64,000 bases of DNA from Andrena cerasifolii (Eukaryota; Arthropoda; Insecta; Hymenoptera; Andrenidae): the NCBI RefSeq assembly GCF_050908995.1, contig NC_135125.1:12301011-12365010 (forward strand). The letters are read 5' to 3'. The stretch's first letter is position 1, and every line of letters starts with the position of its first letter. The notes beneath the pieces are model-generated. The model was not told the origin of the DNA. It saw nothing but the letters and a program-made list of their open reading frames with translations, and searched no databases. A program made the translations under genes and the position numbers. Positions 59,401 through 64,000 of this stretch are shown piece after piece.

Positions 59401-61662
59401 GGCCCGAGTTTTAAAAACTCCTCGTTTTCGCGGCCACGCGACAACGACCCACTGTGCGCCCGAGTTTCTGCGCTGGAACTCGTTTCGATCGTTTCTGCCG
59501 CGCCGGCCAGCCTCTGCGACGCGCAATTAAAAGTTCGCCCCGCTCGGTCGTGTCGTTCCTGACGCAAATAGACAGGCAAGTTCGCTAAGAAGACCGCTAA
59601 TCGCTGCGATCTCGCGACATTTATCAATCACGGGCGCGCTGTTAGTAGCGCTAATATTAATCGCCACGCGGACGAGCAATTATCCGGATAATTGCTGCTC
59701 CGCCAGCGATTACTGTGTCGAAACGCGTGATGCTGCAGTTTTCAGCCCTCCCCCACCCTGCTGCCTCGACTGCCACCGATTTATCTTGAAATCGCAGCTG
59801 GCTATTCGCGGGTAATTATCCTGTCCGCTTCATCAGCGCTTTTCGACCATCGCGCCTGTGTAATCGGACCCGATCGGAGGTGTATCGAACCTCTCTGGAC
59901 GCCGATATTCATGGATTATTGTAAATCGACTGGAAAGCTCCTTTGTTACGAATCTAGGTCTAGTCGAGTAGCGTTTTCGATCTTTTGCCGCCGCGGGGAT
60001 GATTTCTCTCCCGAGTGTAATCTTGAAAGGCTGGAAACTCGTTCGATTATTCCCCTGAAATATCTGGTCGTAAATTGGAGGCAGGAGACCCTTCCTTCCC
60101 GATCGTTAAGCGGGCGTGTAATTACGCAAACACAATTTCTATACACAGTGTAGGTACGCGCGAGAAAAACCGGTACCATCCCGCGAGTCCGAGCGATTTC
60201 TGATTTACGGTCGGCGAGGTCCCGGCGCTGTTTTCGAGATCCTATCTATTTTTAATGCATCGAATTACATTTTTCCGCGCGACGGCCGGGGCGATTGGCT
60301 AGCCGGCACGCTCGTGCATCCACACGCGAGGAGCGCAATCTCGCGTTTCAACGGGCGCCCGCGCGCCGGTGCCAGGCGTCGGAATTAATTTCAATTCGAT
60401 CGTATCTCGGCCGTGGCAATAACGTATCGCGAAATTTATGAGTACCGGTCTTCATTATCGGTCCCGACTGGCTTTGGAGAGCTTTCACGAGCGCGCGCGT
60501 CGACCTAGGAGCCAGAAAATCCGCTTGACACACGATTTACCGCCGGTCGTCCGGGGGAATTTCATAGGCGAGCAAACTTTGCGCGCTTTGCACGGCGCTC
60601 TGGCAGAGAGGACCTCGAATGCTACTCGCAACTCATCGGGGTATGCCGAGAGAAAATCAACTGCGGGCTTCCGAGCCTGGTTGCTCGGGCAATTCGCGAA
60701 TTATCGCGATCGAGGGAAAATTGAATGAAACGGCGACGCTTAGGCGGCCTTGGAACTCGAGGAGCGTCTAGACTCGCCCACGGCTTTCAATTTAAATCAA
60801 TGCCGCCTCGAAAAATCAATCATCGTCCCCCCCCCCCCCCCCCTCCACCATCTGACCGATATATCGCCGAGCGAAATTTATGAACCGCGCTCCCATTAAT
60901 CAATACTATCGGTCGCGCGAGCCCGTAAAAATCGCAGATTCATTTCTGCTGAAAGGAGCGGCGGCCGGCGCGCATAATTGCATATCCCCGGGAGAAAGAG
61001 AGACGGTCGCGGGCAACAATTTCGATTTCCATACGAGCCGCAGCGACGTCCACGGATCCGAGATACCGGCAGAGGATCATCCCGCACGTCCGACGATTCC
61101 TGATTTATGAGCCGTGCAGTTTTCAAAACTTTATCTGCGCGCGCGCTCTCTCGCGTGTCCGTGCAATTGCTCCGCTGCAATTATTGCACCGACCACTCGC
61201 CTGATCGTCCAGTTGCATCTCTCACCACCTCCCTCGTCCCTTGCGCGCTCCGCTAATCCTTCTTCGAGCCCTGCTCCCTCTCGTAACTTGCCCCTGCTCC
61301 GAAGCCGAGGTTAAAACAAGCCCCGATTTATCGACCACCTACCGTCCACTCGTCTTCACCTATTTTTTTTTTATTGTTTTACTTAGCCAGCTATGGGAAT
61401 TCCCTTGGGACTGTCAGGTAACACGACTGAGAAACTTTCGAGACGGATTACTGGAAAGCTTTCAGGGTTTACGAGACGTTGCCCTTCTTTCGCTGAAAGA
61501 TTAAGGGTGTGTGGGTCCTCTTTGTGTTACGTGCTTCCTGATTAATGGGCCTCCCTTCTATAGAACCTGAACCCTTCGATAATGAGCTCCTTTGTTCTAG
61601 AATACTTCTGGAGCGACGCCTGTCAAAGAGATGCCGCCTGATATCCCTGATGATCCATCAAG

Positions 61663-61957
61663 AAGTGAGAAATGCCTAGGATTTCCGCATTTCTCATAAG
61701 ATCGTTGCGAAAACGACACCGATGGATTCCTTGTGTTCTTCCGATGAAAATCATATGAAATTTCATGTAAATCGGACTATTTTTAACGAAGTCAACTTGA
61801 AATGATATAAATCAATTTTTCATGTAATTTCCTTCATTATGCTCCGAATCACGTCGTTCTTGGTGTTAGTTTCATCGGCGAAACATAAGGAATCGATTGC
61901 CGCCATTTTCGCAAAGATCTAATGAGAAATGCGGAACTCCAAGATTTCTCATTTCCT
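61663..61957. mobile_element. Fold-back element with ~95-bp arms
   Basis: The left arm (about 61663-61758; GAGAAATG, TTCCGCATTTCTCAT, TTGCGAAAA, GATTCCTT) recurs inverted at about 61866-61957 with many matches. The spacer is about 105 bases. No coding potential; probably a small non-autonomous DNA transposon. Confidence 0.65.
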
Positions 61958-63016
61958 AATAGGTGCTTCAACCCCTTCAGGGTTTGTTTTCTTTCTCGAA
62001 ATCTTTTATTATACAGAAAGAGACCTCTTTCTCAAACGAGTAGACTAAGACAGAAAATGGTTCCACGTTTACGCCCTCGTATATTATTCTATGAATTCCT
62101 CTGGGCAAGTTCGTAAAGCACGCACGGCCAAATGCAGTTGTCCCACTTTTAATTTATCGCGCTCGTTATCGGCGGCTCGACGTTCCTCGGGGCCCGTCGA
62201 CGGGCTGCTCTTCAGGCATTCGAGGAATCGACCTCGCGTTCCACGCGTGAAACGCACGGTGAGCGCGTCGAATTCGCCGACAATACCGGCGTTAATTAGC
62301 GACCGGGCACTTTCTCCGTGCGATCCTCGCTCTCTCGCTTCACCGACGCGAAAATTTCTCTCCCCGGGAGGCTTTGGGCGCGGGACTCGTACGGCAATCG
62401 CTCGCGCAAACTTCCCCGGGAACCATTGCGAGCGGAGATTCCAAGACAGAGAGTACAAGAGCTTCCCTTTCAACTCGATGCTTTAGTAATTGAGCCAAGG
62501 AAGCCTGCTACAATTGCAACCATTTACAAATTGCCCACGCGATTGCTGTCCATGTCTCTATCTCGACAATCGTGTGACAAGAGTAGTTGACTGTGAAAGG
62601 AGTGGAGTATTATATCCATTGAAAGCTTAGAAATAGCTTATCCATTGAAAGAAAATTATATAAGAAATTTAAACTCATTGAACCTTGCTTCTTTTCTGGT
62701 GGATTAAAGTATTAAAATTTAATTTTCTCGATAAAGCTGTTTTGCGACATTCCACGTTTTTCCCCTTTCCCTTCACTTATTCGATACTTTGTACTCTTCC
62801 CCTCTTCCCTTTTTTCCCCTTTTGTTCGGCTATATCGAATGACGTAGCAGAGGCGCAGGATGCACCGTCTGGCACTGTCGTGCAGCGAGTGCAACGAGTG
62901 CACCGAGCGACCTGAGCATTACGCGCCCCTTTTTCCGGTGCGTCTTTTCTGCCAGTCACGAACGCGAGCGCAAGGTTTCCCGTTCTCTAAGCCGCAGCTT
63001 TTCAGATGTCACTTAC

Positions 63017-63061
63017 CGGCGGGTAGCTCGAGCGTGGAAGAAGAACTGTATGATCACTCAC
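63017..63061 (-). other. Candidate 45-bp exon
   Basis: On the - strand, a good acceptor (TTTCTTTGCTGTTGCAG) is followed by 45 bases open only in phase 0 (VSDHTVLLPRSSYPP) and a GTAAGT donor. It could be an alternative upstream exon of ARHGAP20 or belong to a gene beyond the right edge. Confidence 0.25.
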
Positions 63062-63136
63062 CTGCAACAGCAAAGAAAACAATAGTTCGTTAATCGAAGA
63101 GAAGGGCAAATATTGCGTTGCAGATTCCGTTCCACT

Positions 63137-63549
63137 GTAGAGGAGACCGGGGCTAGTTGATAAGTTCTTAAGTTTTAAATTTTTTTCATTTTTTATTTGA
63201 ATTAATTCCTTAATAACAAATATGCCAAAATATACTTTGGCCCTTCCTCTTTAATATATAGTAAGCGAAAACTTCAGAAAATACATACAACCTGAATGAA
63301 AAAATGTTATTTGGACGATCAATTCGGATGTATCAAAACTATTTACTGTTTCTCCATGTAAACGAAAACGGTTAAAAAACGATTGTTAACGTCAAGGCAC
63401 ACAGACGTACGTACCTACGCTGAATCGTAGTAAAGAATTGAACAACAAACTTCACATATCTCGCTGAAATGGAGCTACATATATACGGTGTCGAGATAAT
63501 TCGTCTGTATCAACCTGCCCCTGTATCAACTAGCCCCGGTCTCCCCTAC
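63137..63549. mobile_element. Inverted-repeat element B
   Basis: Left end GTAGAGGAGACCGGGGCTAG (63137 onward) and right end, read inward, GTAGGGGAGACCGGGGCTAG (63549 back to 63524) form a 26-bp terminal inverted repeat with one mismatch. The 413-bp element has an AT-rich interior and no coding sequence. Its ends resemble those of element A (GTAGGGGA...GTTGAT), so the two are probably related families. Confidence 0.75.
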
Positions 63550-64000
63550 ACTTTTACTGCCTCTGACGACATAAACTCGAGCACACTATCAATAACCGTA
63601 CTGTCACTGTGCACCAGTACCGACCAATCAGTGCACAGTGTTTACCGGAGTCATCGCCCCGATAAACGGCGACTTCTCTGCCTTTCGAAGCAACTTTCTG
63701 CCACGAAAAGAAAATGCTTTCACAAAAGAATGAATGGAAGCAACTCGCTCAGGTAAACCCGAAATCTCTACCGAGGAATGAATCTTTAAACCGCGCGCGC
63801 GACGACGAAAAACAGAGAGCCACTCTCCAGCGAAAATCCTTTCATGTTTCGCAACTTAATCGGCCAGCATTTCAATAAATAAAGCCCGTCGACATTCCTC
63901 CGCGCGCGTCCACGTCCTCCGGTAAAAAGGCCGATAAGATCGGTAGCTAAATAATCACCTTGACTGTTATGGGGGTGATGCACATTTTCGCCCGCTCGTT

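Larger units (their letters stand above)
56468..64000. other. Upstream flank, no gene recognised
   Basis: Beyond the inferred ARHGAP20 first exon I see no exon with recognisable domains. Contents are GC-rich unique DNA, a C-run at 60826-60843, and the fold-back and inverted-repeat elements listed separately. ARHGAP20's promoter is expected just right of 56.5 kb if the first exon is correct. Confidence 0.45.

Overview
The window is nuclear DNA from an insect, most likely a hymenopteran (bee, wasp or ant). The reasons are GT-AG introns with short exons in genes whose encoded proteins match animal Dok-7, PPP4R4 and ARHGAP20 families, a telomere-like tract built on 11-bp TTAGGTCTGGG-type units, many small TTAA-flanked transposon relatives, and no bacterial-style gene packing. 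The order-level assignment is inference; no barcode gene is present.

Layout. 1-3066 is the end of a ~170-bp tandem satellite that runs off the left edge, followed at 3385-3483 by a degenerate telomere-like tract. A Dok-7-type adaptor gene lies on the + strand (5068-10641, six exons). A roughly 10-kb stretch without recognisable coding sequence follows; it holds 3' UTR and intergenic DNA, a cluster of strong hairpins at 13852-14049 that could be a structured RNA, and a near-perfect 19-bp hairpin at 19721-19762. A PPP4R4-type HEAT-repeat subunit of protein phosphatase 4 is on the - strand (20492-25841, first exon probably at 27879-27935), convergent with Dok-7. An ARHGAP20-type Rho GAP follows on the same strand, with the PH, RA and RhoGAP domains and a long low-complexity tail at 29690-33345 and an N-terminal coiled-coil-like segment in exons at 35812-36000 and, by inference, 56411-56467. 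That join makes a 20-kb first intron.

That intron and the flank to its right (36-64 kb) contain no other gene I can recognise. They are rich in mobile-element remnants: a TTAA-flanked inverted-repeat element whose interior is a 24-copy 40-bp minisatellite, a tRNA-like element beside it, two LINE-like 3' tails, a young but gutted LTR retrotransposon with near-identical LTRs, several fold-back elements, and two elements that share a related terminal inverted repeat.

Functionally, two of the three genes are signalling proteins with membrane-binding PH domains (Dok-7 with PTB; ARHGAP20 with RA and RhoGAP) and one is a phosphatase scaffold. I see no evidence that they act together; the neighbourhood looks like ordinary insect euchromatin beside a satellite block. 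The most novel-looking signals are the multi-hairpin region at 13852-14049, the 11-bp telomere-like tract, the satellite's higher-order structure, and the transposon containing a minisatellite.
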